Shown: positions 42,851 through 52,833 of the stretch, piece after piece
Layout: every line of letters begins with the position of its first letter
Position numbering within the stretch: the stretch's first letter is position 1
Assembly (NCBI GenBank): GCA_033725935.1
Contig: MU867061.1
Location: 248,001-312,000 of the forward strand
Direction: 5' to 3'
Origin: Cladorrhinum sp. PSN259
Lineage: Eukaryota; Ascomycota; Sordariomycetes; Sordariales; Podosporaceae
DNA length: 64,000 nt
Position numbers and translations under genes: made by a program
Notes under the pieces: generated by a model
Seen by the model: the letters and a program-made list of their open reading frames with translations, nothing else
Told to the model about the DNA's origin: nothing
The model's database searches: none

Positions 42851-43655
42851 GTTGTATTTGTTCTTTACTCCGATGCTTGCGTGAGATGCTTACTTTCTAA
42901 GAAGGAGATAAAAAGGTTTAAAAGAGAGATGATGTTGGGTTAAAAATGCCCTTTGCCCAAAGCGGTGAACAGCTGTCTGATAAGTAGGGAAGCTCCGAGA
43001 CATTGTATCAAGCAGTCTGAGTGGCTGGATTCGTAAGCTGCACGCATGCATTCGGATTAATTGTCTTGGGAGCACATCTTGTGTGAGACAAATGCGACAT
43101 CTGGGCTGCATTGATTGGCCAAGATGCTGCTTACGTGGTTTGCATTCCAAATGAAGCAGCTGGAACATGCACACTTGTAAGGTAGTCAGCAAAAAAGCAA
43201 CCACAAAGGCGTAGAGCTTTGTAATATCTTGTAAAAGATCAGTATCCTGTGACAAAGGGCGCTAATGGCAGAATTTGACAGAAGTTCAGTAACCATCGGT
43301 CACCGATCCAAATAAAGTCTAAATGGTTAATGGAGAGAAACAGCGGCATTGCGATCTTGCCACCAAGCAACCTGTCTGTGAACGAGGCGTGTTGCAAGAT
43401 CTACCAGGAATACAGAAAAATATCGTCCAAGATATATCGAAATATTTTCCGGTTATGCCCGATAACACTCATATTAGACAAGAATATCGAAATTATAAAC
43501 TACATTCTGGATAATGCTTTGAATCGATTCATTGTGTTTCTCCAATCCCAATCGCTTGCTCTTACGCTGGCCCCATTTGACACCCCATTTGACCTGAATA
43601 CCAATACGCCCAGATGCTCCAAACTCCAGCCCAGAAATTGAAACGAATGAAATAT
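42851..43655. other. Intergenic, no gene seen
   Basis: Upstream of the P450 and downstream of the GCN5-like gene. Short frames only. Confidence 0.4.
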
Positions 43656-44927
43656 TCATTCCTCTAGTAAATCATACCACTCGGGAACCTCCTTGATCAG
43701 AGTCCACATGTACTTTTCCAGCTTGACCGCACATTTAGTATAGACGGTCGTAGCATCGTTGTACTGTTTACAGTTGCTAAAGATCAGCTTCATATCAGAA
43801 ACAAGGTCCTTTGGAGTATTGTAGTGGTCGTGCTCCAGTCTCTCCTCGATGGTCGACAGGTCCATGGGCGTGGTAATCACATTATAATAATCCGGCACCT
43901 CTTCTCTGTTGACTGGATTCAAAAAGGGCCATGCCTGCTTGTGGTTCTGCATTTGATAAAGGAACCGTCGGAGCTCGTTGAAATGGGGACCGTGGCGGGG
44001 CACGCGGGATAGTTGGTCCATATCCGGGGACCAGCCGGTTGCCCGAATAGCGGGGATGGAAAGCGGATCAATGGGCGTGATGTTGCCGTTGGCCCACTGC
44101 GCGGGTGGCGCATGGACGATGTGGCTCTTGCTCAGGGGACGAATTTTGGCTTGCACGGTTTCCTTCTGCTTAAGAAGCATACGGCCAACTTCAAGATACC
44201 GCACCCTGGGCACCATGGAGCACTGCATCAGCGTGCCTCCTTCGTAATCCTTGATGTATCCCATCCAGATGGCCTTGTCGAGGGTGATCTCCTTTGAGAA
44301 GCCTTGCTTCTGGAAGTAACCGGTAGCGTAGTTATCGGCATAGGTCAGGAAGTGCATGACGACGTGGTTGGTGGAAGATCTGACATAGTCCTTCAAATGG
44401 GCCATGAGATGGGCTCCGTATCCTTTGACCTGCTGATCGGACGAGACGGCGCAGAAAACGATCTCTGCAAAGCCGCGGGTTTTGAATTCGCGTATTGTTA
44501 TTCCGCCTATGACCTCGAGAGGCATCTTGACGAGGGCGAGAGATGTGTGATTTCGATCGTAGACGAGACGCGCGATGTAATCTTTTGGCATCTTGGGGAG
44601 TTGTTTTTGGAACAGGCATTTCAGTCCGGTGAGAATAATCCAACTCTCCCTTGCGCCATCGTTGTTGACGACTCGGAACTCGATTTCGCCATTTCGTTCT
44701 TCCAAGACTGCCGGCTACTGATGTGTCAGTTGGAAGCAAGCCAAGGATGGTGGCGTGCAGCATACCTTCTCCGGGAACGGGATAATGGTTGGGGGTTGAA
44801 CAAGTTTTGGTATCGTCGACTGGTCGAGAGGGAGCTTGATTCGTTTGGATGCTTTGTCGGGTTTCAGTTCTTCTGAGGCCGATCGTTTTGCGGCGACAAT
44901 CACGGTGCTGTCCGATTGCGCAGCCAT
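43656..44927 (-). CDS. GCN5-type histone acetyltransferase with bromodomain, divergent copy (406 aa)
   Basis: Exon 1 (44927-44766) and exon 2 (44714-43656) join across a 51-nt intron (GTATGC...CAGTAG) in phase 0. A lysine-rich N-terminus ([17 protein letters not shown]) is followed by the GNAT domain. Its motifs are [54 protein letters not shown] (acetyl-CoA loop QQVKGYG with the upstream glutamate), [19 protein letters not shown] and [17 protein letters not shown]. The C-terminal bromodomain has [30 protein letters not shown] and the acetyl-lysine Asn in CKQYND. Compared with canonical fungal Gcn5 it differs at normally fixed places (GGITIREF for GGITYRPF, two extra residues before VMHF). 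I therefore suspect an extra paralogue rather than the SAGA core copy. Confidence 0.86.
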
Positions 44928-46762
44928 CTCGAAGTGGACCTCGGTGACCGCCTTGGATGATGGAGATGGAAGGATGTTGCCGGTTGATGGTTGGTCATTG
45001 TGGGGTAACGTGGGTGATTAATGCGCCGGTTCAAAGTAATTCCGGCCGACCATTTTTTGATAGGCGGATGGCTGTCCCATTTCATGTTAATTTACAGGCT
45101 CCCTTCTCCACAACGATCAGAGCCAGAACCATATTCTGTCTATAACGATGAAACTCGCTGGCCCCAGCCAATTTTGGCGACAATCATGGTTCAAGTTTCT
45201 TGCCAAGACCCGTATATATCGTTACGATCAGTAAATTTTTGATTGATAAAGAGACATTTCTTGCGAGATTGAGACTTATGATATCCCAGGGGTAGGGTTG
45301 TAGGTGGTGGCCTGGTCTGTGCAACTACCTTTACACAACGATATTTACGGTATAACGATCAGATTACCTAGCCCCTGGCTGATCGTCATGAAGAGGTTTG
45401 ACGGTATCCGTGCCACACGCATACACTACACAGTAAGTACGCGCCACAGCTTCCACTACAACGACAACACTCCATGGTGAGGTTGCCTTTGCATTAGATC
45501 TGTGACGGTGTAATCACCCGTGCCACCCAGAACCAAACATTCCCCAAAGATTGTGATGGGCATAACATGATTCGCCGTTTTTCGGACGGCACAAATCACC
45601 TATGGTACTGGCAACAATGAGCGAACATTCATGACGATTCAGTACATTCAGTGAAGTGCCAACTTGGCACTGCCAAGTTGCATATGAACTGCGATATACA
45701 CTGCATTGCCGGTCGTGCATGGTGCATAATTGATTTTATGTTCTACTGTTCAATGTTACATCATGGATCCGTCGGGCAAAGGGGAAATAAAATTCAAGGC
45801 AAAGTCGGGATGCCACTGCCCCTGTTGACGCTGTCGCCAACCGTTCTCATCTCCAAGGTCACAGCCAACTGACCAAATCCTTTGACAGTGAAGGTTCCCA
45901 ACATTGTTCTTCCACGCCCCATTCGAGTTGAGCAAAACAGGAAACACGATGGGCAATCTCGATCGACGTGATATCCTACCACCCCAACATTGTTTCGAGG
46001 CATGGTCTACATGGACGGCTGTGCCGTCGGGATTGCGGCGTGGTCTCGCCGCCACTACGGACATGTGTTGAATTGATACCATGCCTTCATAGGCAATCTG
46101 TCTATCGTTCCGAGGTGGCCCGCTACGTGACAAGGTCGAGCTTACTAACAAGCATTCCATATCGGGCTCAGTCATTGAGCCTGGAGTCTGTGTTAGGGCT
46201 TTGAAACGCCAAGGCACTCTAGGTGTACAGGCCCTGGAATTCATTCTCCCAGGCCATTTGATCCTGACAAGGAGATGAGACCCGTCACTGTGTGCGCATG
46301 GCCCAGCGGACGAGTACGTCAAAGTCGCATCCTCAGGGCCTATTGTGGCACCATGGCGTCCCTTTCACTATGATGCCCACAGTCGGGGTTGGCGGCCAGA
46401 TATTCGAAAATAACCCTTCAGGAGGTACTTGGGGTTTACTTTCGACCCTGAGGCCCGATCTTTGACATAGACACCTGGCGGCGACGAGTCGTGACCAACT
46501 GGCTCCCGATTTAGAATCATGATTGGAACCTCGTAGTAGAATCAACGCGTGCTCAAGTAAGGCTTTGGGGATAGGAATTCAATATATAACTAGGTCAAGT
46601 TCAGCTTCAACAAGTCTCTTTTCTTCTCATCATCATCAGCTTCTTCTTCATCAGTTTACAGCATCATCACAAGCATTCAATCATACCTTTCAAATTCTCT
46701 GTCTTCATTCGCTCTATTCTCCAACACTCTTAACCTTTTTCATTACCTTCGAAACCATCACA
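44928..46762. other. 1.8-kb stretch without a supported gene
   Basis: A 188-codon minus-strand frame (46322-45756) and shorter ones show no recognisable motif, and the frames compete. The end, about 46570-46762, is a strong leader: a TATATAA-like box and CT-rich sequence directly before the zinc-module gene. Confidence 0.4.
46600..46762 (+). promoter_or_regulatory. CT-rich leader with strong start context
   Basis: A TATATAAC element near 46580 is followed by long CT-rich sequence with CATCATCATCAGCTTCTTC. The ATG context is ATCACAATGG. Such pyrimidine leaders are typical of highly expressed filamentous-fungal genes, so I infer strong expression of the following 79-aa protein. Confidence 0.45.
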
Positions 46763-47198
46763 ATGGCCCGTAAGTTTTGGACCAATACCTTGTCTTCTAT
46801 CGACGATTTTTACATGTACTGACCACTGTCTTCTACTGCAGGGTGCAACGTCAAGAACTGCCGCAACGATGCTGGCCGCAACTACTTTTGCTCCTCTCGT
46901 AAGTTTTAAATGCCTTGTTTCCCTGTCTTGTTGCTCGAAGCTAACAAGAAGTTATCAGACAAGTGCGTTATCACTGGCTGCCAGAATGCGAAGAGAGGAA
47001 ACTACTTCTGCCCTAACCGTAAGTAACCAATGCAACAATCCAATGCCAACAACACATGCTAATGTTTCCTCTCAACAACCAGATACCTGCCCTCAGTGCG
47101 GGGGGCAGACCAATGACGGTCAGATCTGCGAGGATTGCCTTCCGCCCCAGAGAGGTCACAGCCGCGGACACAGCCACGGTCATGGTGGTCGCCGCTAA
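46763..47198 (+). CDS. Small three-module zinc-type protein encoded by four exons (79 aa)
   Basis: Exons are 46763-46769 (only 7 coding nt), 46842-46898, 46959-47018 and 47083-47198. All introns have GTAAGT donors, C/TAG acceptors and the same phase (after the first base of a codon), giving 80 codons with the stop. The product is MARCNVKNCRNDAGRNYFCS, SHKCVITGCQNAKRGNYFCP, then NHTCPQCGGQTNDGQICEDC and a GHSRGHSHGHGG tail. It contains two CX4CX9CX2H modules (C4-C9-C19-H22 and C24-C29-C39-H42) and one CX2CX9CX2C module (C44-C47-C57-C60). Exon 2 and exon 3 each carry essentially one module with a shared RNYFC/GNYFC core. Zinc binding is inferred from residue spacing; the His/Gly tail may add metal affinity. 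I do not recognise a named family. No single exon shows the protein. Confidence 0.82.
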
Positions 47199-47775
47199 TG
47201 AAAGGAATGAGCTGATTACTTGAGTCTCTCATTCATATTCCTGTCTTTTCACTTTCCTTGTCTACATGCAATCTGGAGTTTGGGGTCATTATTTTCTTGC
47301 TAGCAGCAGGCCTAGCTAGCGGGAGAGTTTTAGATAGCGGAGGTACCATAGACTAGTCACTTATTCTGGAAATAGTGTACGTACACTTTTGCATTACCAC
47401 ATGACAGGTGCCTGAACCGCCCCCTTTCCCCGATTAACTCTGATCCCCCCTTTCAGTTTTGCACTAGGTATGCCTGTTCGAATTGTCTAAAGTCAAAATT
47501 TGGGGTTATCAAACACTGTTACCGGGTCATATGCCAACTTATCACTCTGAGAGTCCAGAATTGTCTCACAGAGGCACAGAGGCAGAGTTCCCTATATAGA
47601 CCCTAACCCTGGTTACAGTCCCAGTTATGCCTCGGTAACTGTCTCATTGTGGGGCGCCTGCGCATCTAAAATCTCAACTCTCCCTAAACTCAATTACAAT
47701 CTCGTCAATTGACAGCAAGGAAGGGTTGACAATTCATCCCCTATCGCATCCTACATCTCAGTAAATTAATTCATC
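47199..47775. other. Intergenic and promoter of the dehydrogenase gene
   Basis: No gene seen. The sequence is AT-rich near 47390-47530, and a 5' leader precedes 47776. Confidence 0.4.
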
Positions 47776-48785
47776 ATGTCAGGACCCATCCCGGGACAAA
47801 AGACGGTGCTGATTACCGGGTACGTGTTCCGTGTCCAGTCCAGTCGGTGGAGCTTGACGTTGAATCAAGCTCCATTGGCCCCCAGCACAGTTACACAGTG
47901 CTGACCCGGCTTCTCCGCAGGTGCTCCCCCGGAGGCATCGGCCACGCGCTATGCATGGAATTCCACTCCAAGGGCGTCCATGTCATCGCCACAGCCCGTA
48001 ACCCCGCCGTCCTCTCCGAGATGGCTGCCGTCGGCATGACCACCCTGGCCCTTGACGTCACCAACGCCGAGAGCATCAAGACCTGCCACGACCAGGTTGC
48101 CAGCATCACCGGCGGCAGGCTTGACATTCTCGTCAACAACGCCGGCCGCACCCACACCCACCCCGCAACAGACATCGACATTGACGATGTCCGCGAGACC
48201 TTTGAGACCAACGTCTTCGGCGTCATGGCCATGTGCGCTGCCTTCTCTGACCTCCTGATCAACGCCAAGGGCCTCATCATCAACATTGCCTCCCTGGCCG
48301 CCATCACCCCCTACATCTTCGGCTCCGTCTACTGCGCAAGCAAGGGGGCTGTTGTTTCCTACTCGCGCACCCTGCGCCTTGAGCTCAAGCCCTTTGGCGT
48401 TCGCGTCATGGTTGCCATGACCGGCACCGTCCGGTCCCAAATTGCCAGCAAGACGCACCGCACCTTGCCCGCAAACAGCGTGTATCAGCGCATCAAGGAC
48501 GTCTTTGAGAGACGCTTGGTCTTCTCCCAGAACAACGCGACCGTCAAGACCGAGGACTACGCCAAGAAGCTTGTTGCCAATGCGTTGAAGCCCGAGTGGC
48601 CATTGGTCCTGCGCTCCTGGTTTGGCCGTGCCGACTGGTTCTGGGCTGGCGGTTGGGCTGGAAAGGTCTGGTTCGCCACTTGGTTCGGGGAGTGGCTCTT
48701 GGATTCCATCATGTACCGCATGATTGGTGTGAGCAAATTGGAGACGATCTTGAAGGAGGAACAGAGGCAGAAGAAATTGAAGTGA
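47776..48785 (+). CDS. Short-chain dehydrogenase/reductase, Ayr1-like (302 aa)
   Basis: Exon 1 (47776-47819) and exon 2 (47921-48785) join across a 101-nt intron (GTACGT...CCGCAG). The splice restores the cofactor loop TVLITGCSPGGIGHALC. Other SDR marks are DILVNNAGRTHT (NNAG), the active-site YCASK with upstream Ser, and FGVRVMVAMTGTV after it. The C-terminal part has a hydrophobic Trp-rich stretch (WFGRADWFWAGGWAGKVWFA) that could associate with ER or lipid-droplet membranes, as in 1-acyl-dihydroxyacetone-phosphate reductases (Ayr1 type). An NADPH-dependent reductase of a lipid or small ketone is likely; the exact substrate is open. Confidence 0.86.
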
Positions 48786-49688
48786 GCGGCCGGACAGAAG
48801 GAGCCTATTATCGTTTGATCAAAAGACACATCACTGCGTAATATAAAAGATTTTGAACACACAAAGGTTTTTCGGGATACGGGAGACCATTCCATTTCTG
48901 AGACCTTGGCTGTCGTTGATTTGGATCTGAAGATTAGCATGGCACTTGCATCTGCCTTGATCTTCATGGTATTTCTGTAAATTCTGTTGATCGCGGAACC
49001 GACTCGACAGAAAAGCTCGACGATCTATGATTACTTCCTCATCACATCACGAACTGATGCGATCGATGAATCCGGCTGCAAACTTGAAAAGACTTCATAC
49101 CTCTTGCTGAGACTTTGTCTACTCGGGGCTGCTCTTTTCCGGCTCTTTTGTTGATGCTCTGTGTGCCTAGCGTTCAACAAACATAGCTGTCGGTGCCTTG
49201 ACCCCCTTTTCGCTCAACAATTAGTAAGCATCATCGCATCATAAGACAATAAACAAACCAACAGTAAAACCTGCCAAACCAGTCCAGGAATAGCCCAATC
49301 CAGACGAACAGAACACACAATCTCCACAGAGATAAAGGGAACTGAATCGACGCTATTAAACCGTTGGCTGACAAATACGAAACAATATCCAAGGCAACAA
49401 GTTACCGTTTAAGGAAAGGTATATCGCAGGAAGAGTACAAGGGTGGCATCAATAGGAATCCACAACCAACACCAAGGATCGAAACTCGATTTGAACTAAT
49501 GCACATGAACTCCTGGCGCTGACAAATGAAGAATGAGCTGCGGACATACATACCGTGACATGTATTTATAAGGCTATCCTGAGTCTAGTCTATAGAACAA
49601 CTTTCTCAAACTCATCAGCACTCACACTCATACTCACAGTCACACTCATACACTCTCGACAAACCTCTGTTCACCATCCCATTTCCCA
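48786..49688. other. Intergenic, no gene seen
   Basis: No coding frame with support. Repeated CACACTCATACTCACA-type sequence at about 49620-49655 lies in the leader of the next gene. Confidence 0.4.
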
Positions 49689-50617
49689 ATGGCTACTATT
49701 CTAATCACGGGCGCCTCCCGCGGCCTCGGCCTGGCCTTCGTCAAGCAACTCGCCTCTTTGCCGTCTTCAAAAGTCAGCAAAATCTTTGCGACGACAAGAA
49801 CCGATTCCTCGGCCCTCAACGAGCTGTCCGAGACGTCCTCGGGGAGGGTCATCCCCGTAACGCTGGATATCACTTCGCGCGAGTCCATCAAAGCCGCCGC
49901 AGAAGAAGTGGAAAAGATTCTGGGCAGTGACGCAGGGTTGGATATACTAATCAACAACGCGGGGGTGTGCAACTACGTCTCTGACGGGGTCAAGAGCATG
50001 GACACGCTGGAGCAGGATCTTGGCGTCAACGTTTTGGGCGTACACTGGGTCACGGCTGGGTTTTTTCCGCTGTTACAGAGGGGAGGGATGAAGAAGGTTG
50101 TTAATCTGTGAGTATATTTCTTTTTTCGGAAATGAAAAAAAAGAGGAAGAGAGCTTTGCTGACCATAAAAAAATAAAAATAAAAAAAGATCTACTACGCT
50201 CGGGTCCATTACCTTAGCAAAGGACATGGCCGCTTACCCATGCCCTTCTTACAAGATCTCGAAGGCGGCGTTGAATGCGCTTACCGTCCAGTGGGCGCTG
50301 GATTACGAGAAGGAAGGGTTCACATTTGTTGCTGTTTCTCCAGGTGTATGTTTTTTTTGTTTTTTTTTGTGGTGTTTTTATTGGTTATATGTTGTTGCAA
50401 TGAGTGCTGACTTGACTTTTTGTTTCAGTGGTTAAAAACCGACCTTGGAGGTGGAGAGATGGCCGACTTGACGGCTGAGCAAGGCGCCAAGGCCACGTTG
50501 GATATCGTGTTTAACAAGGGACGGGAGATGAATGGCAAGTTTGCCAAGATTTACATCGAGGGGTGGGAGAGTGCTGGGTATGCGCATCTTTATGATGGGA
50601 CTGATTCTCCGTGGTGA
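49689..50617 (+). CDS. Short-chain dehydrogenase/reductase, csgA-like (254 aa)
   Basis: Exons 49689-50107, 50189-50345 and 50429-50617 join over introns of 81 and 83 nt (GTGAGT...AAAAG and GTATGT...TTTCAG). The phases fit. The Rossmann start is MATILITGASRGLGLAFVKQ. Next come LDILINNAGVCNYVSDG (NNAG) and, across the first splice, STTLGSI (catalytic Ser region). The active site is YKISKAALN, and the SPGWLKTDLGG loop is restored only if the second intron starts at GTATGT. This is a cytosolic classical SDR using NAD(P)H; the substrate is unknown. Both dehydrogenases here are on the plus strand but belong to different subgroups. Confidence 0.87.
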
Positions 50618-50974
50618 TGAGATTATTGGGAGTTGTATTTACTCAGTCAAGTACATGTAGCACAAACTTGAACTTAACCATTCACATCTTGTGAAACTGC
50701 TGCACTGAGGCCGCGTACCCCGCTTTGCAAGGCAACATCCTGCACCTGCCCGTCCACTCACGAGTCTCGGTTATCCTCCCGCAGCTGAAATGCATCGAGG
50801 GGCTTGAGAGTTCGAAGCAAAAAAGTTTTTGTCCTGCTTTCCTCTTTCTTTTAAAGTAAACCTTGAATTTTCTTAGTTCCTGATCTCAATCATTCCCCAA
50901 GTCAAAGCGATGAGCCGATAAAAGTTAAAGACCTTTTTGAACTCAGGCTTTTGACGACCGACGAAAACCCAACC
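50618..50974. other. Intergenic, promoter of BTB copy 2
   Basis: No gene seen. CT-rich sequence near 50830-50860 may be leader. Confidence 0.35.
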
Positions 50975-52084
50975 ATGACAGTAATCATGGACGCCGACGG
51001 CGATCTCCAACTCAAAGTTGGTACTGATAGCGAAGCCGAGGAGGTTCTATTCCAAGTCTGCCCGTACGCCCTCCGACGATCTTCTCTTGTCTTCAACAAG
51101 ATGCTGTTCGGTCCCTGGGCTGAATCGCGCCCTCAAGATGGCGATTGGATCGTCTCTCTGCCTGAAGACCACCCCAGACCTACCCGCATAGCCCTAGCAA
51201 TAATCCACGGCAAATTCGAGATTGTCCCTCGGTACTGGGGCAACCGTGTGGTTGAGGAGCTCATTATCTTCACCGACAAGTACGACATGAATCACATTCT
51301 CAGGCCTTGGGGAATGTCCTTGATGGAGACCATCAGCAACAAATTGAAAGGACCCCATAACTACCCAACCAAGGTGCACATCTCTTGGGTAATCGGGTTG
51401 AAGGAAACGTTCGTCTCCATTGCCAATGAGATAATTCTCGCCGCTTCGGTGGACCCGGCTGGAGATCTAAGGCTTGAGCTTGAGGGGGGCACGGCGATCA
51501 ATCTTTCCACCCGCGAGCATTTTGGACCCCTAGACATGATTGGTGAATATACAGAGCTTCCTTCGATCTTAGACTACTCTAACAAACAGTCAGACATCAT
51601 CACCAGGACTCGCCTTGATCTCATTCAGTCAATCCTCAATTTCTTCCACAGCGAGCTCGACTGCTTGACGCACGAGTCCCCTGCTTGTCTGATTACTAGC
51701 GACTTGAAAAAAATCCGAAACGTAAAACGTGACTATGACAGTATCTTTGAGATGTACGGCATACCTCAGCCTATCACGCGGAAAACGTGCGACAACACCA
51801 TTTTGGGGAGCATATGGCGCCAATTGTTGGCTGAGAAGCCAGGGCATGGTAACTTACCGACAGCTGCATCCGAGTTTTTGGGCAGCGCAGACCACCTCCT
51901 ACAGATGATAAACAAGATGTTCAAGGGTGTGGAATGCCACCCAAACCACATAGAGTGCTCCCCTTTTGGCAGGTTCGAGTCTTTTGAGACCGACATCAGG
52001 AGCAACAGATCCTGGAGCCAGAACTGGCTGACGGAAAGTCACGAAAGGCGGCTGGAGGAACACAGACTGAAGTTGGGAATTTGA
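50975..52084 (+). CDS. BTB/POZ-like domain protein, copy 2 (369 aa)
   Basis: The first ATG in frame (50975) gives MTVIMDADGDLQLKVGTD. The BTB core follows: VCPYALRRSSLVFNKMLFGP, WAESRP, WIVSLPEDHP, then the linker FTDKYDMNHILRPWGMSL. It is a clear paralogue of 3453-4886 (FGPWAESxP, LPEDxPR, DKYxM, LDLIQSILNFF) but intronless, whereas copy 1 has one intron. The C-terminal half, about 200 residues, has an ILGSIWRQLL helix and is shared by both. No zinc finger, Kelch or MATH domain is present. Partners are unknown; a role as an adaptor is inferred from the fold only. A copy of the dispersed repeat starts 340 nt downstream. Confidence 0.85.
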   Translation: MTVIMDADGDLQLKVGTDSEAEEVLFQVCPYALRRSSLVFNKMLFGPWAESRPQDGDWIVSLPEDHPRPTRIALAIIHGKFEIVPRYWGNRVVEELIIFTDKYDMNHILRPWGMSLMETISNKLKGPHNYPTKVHISWVIGLKETFVSIANEIILAASVDPAGDLRLELEGGTAINLSTREHFGPLDMIGEYTELPSILDYSNKQSDIITRTRLDLIQSILNFFHSELDCLTHESPACLITSDLKKIRNVKRDYDSIFEMYGIPQPITRKTCDNTILGSIWRQLLAEKPGHGNLPTAASEFLGSADHLLQMINKMFKGVECHPNHIECSPFGRFESFETDIRSNRSWSQNWLTESHERRLEEHRLKLGI

Positions 52085-52423
52085 GGTACCAGATGCAAGT
52101 TACTGGCAGGAGTAGTTCTTGGAATCATGGAATGGAAGTTACTATTCGTCTCAGGGATGACCTGTAAAAATCAAGTAGAATCAAAGACCTGCCGCCCGTC
52201 TCATCCCGTCTGGCACAACAGCGGTCAAAGGCGTCAACTACGAATGGTAAAACGAAGATACAAACTACACAATCGAATGAGAACTTTTACTCACTCCTAT
52301 AACACTTGAACACATATTCCCACAAATAAACACACATATACACGCAACCGATCACACTGCACCACACTCAACAAGAATGCCGACTCCTGGACCCCCAACA
52401 ATATGTGTTACAAGACTTGTGTG
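52085..52423. other. Intergenic
   Basis: No gene seen between BTB copy 2 and the repeat. It contains an ACACA-rich stretch at about 52300-52370. Confidence 0.35.
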
Positions 52424-52833
52424 GTTGTCACAACGTGGTCCAAATAGCCACATCCGAAACAGTGTGCCAAGACGACACACCGGACGACAAGCATGCCAAG
52501 GAGCCCCCGCGACCTATCAATATAGTAAGGCCCTCTCTGGCGACCACATCATGCACGTCGAGGTCCCCGAAGGAAGGCATTCTGACGGATAGTTTAATGG
52601 GAAGGTCACCGATGGATAGCCGAATCTGCATGACTATTGCAGTAGGACCCCGAGGCAACACACTTGTATTCTTAGTAACCGCTGGAAACGGAGAGAAGGC
52701 TCCGACCAGAAGATCCAGAGAATATGGGAGGCCAAGAGGCTTCCCAGGGTTATGAGTAGGCTTATGGACTCCAGCTAGATTGTAGGACTCAAGGACCTTT
52801 GAGGCCATAGCAGATTATTATACTGAATTGAAC
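52424..52833 (-). repeat. Dispersed repeat, copy 2 (about 0.4 kb, inverted relative to copy 1)
   Basis: The reverse complement of this stretch matches 6755-7165 over its length. On the minus strand it keeps one long frame (MASKVLESYNLAGVHKPTHN, ILIGRGGSLACLSSGVSSW) that is broken by a frameshift in copy 1. C/T and G/A differences dominate. I cannot name the element. It may derive from a once-coding repeat. Confidence 0.65.

Noticed and set aside
45756..46322. 188-codon minus-strand frame
   Set aside because: No motif, weak codon pattern and competing frames; could not be supported as a gene.
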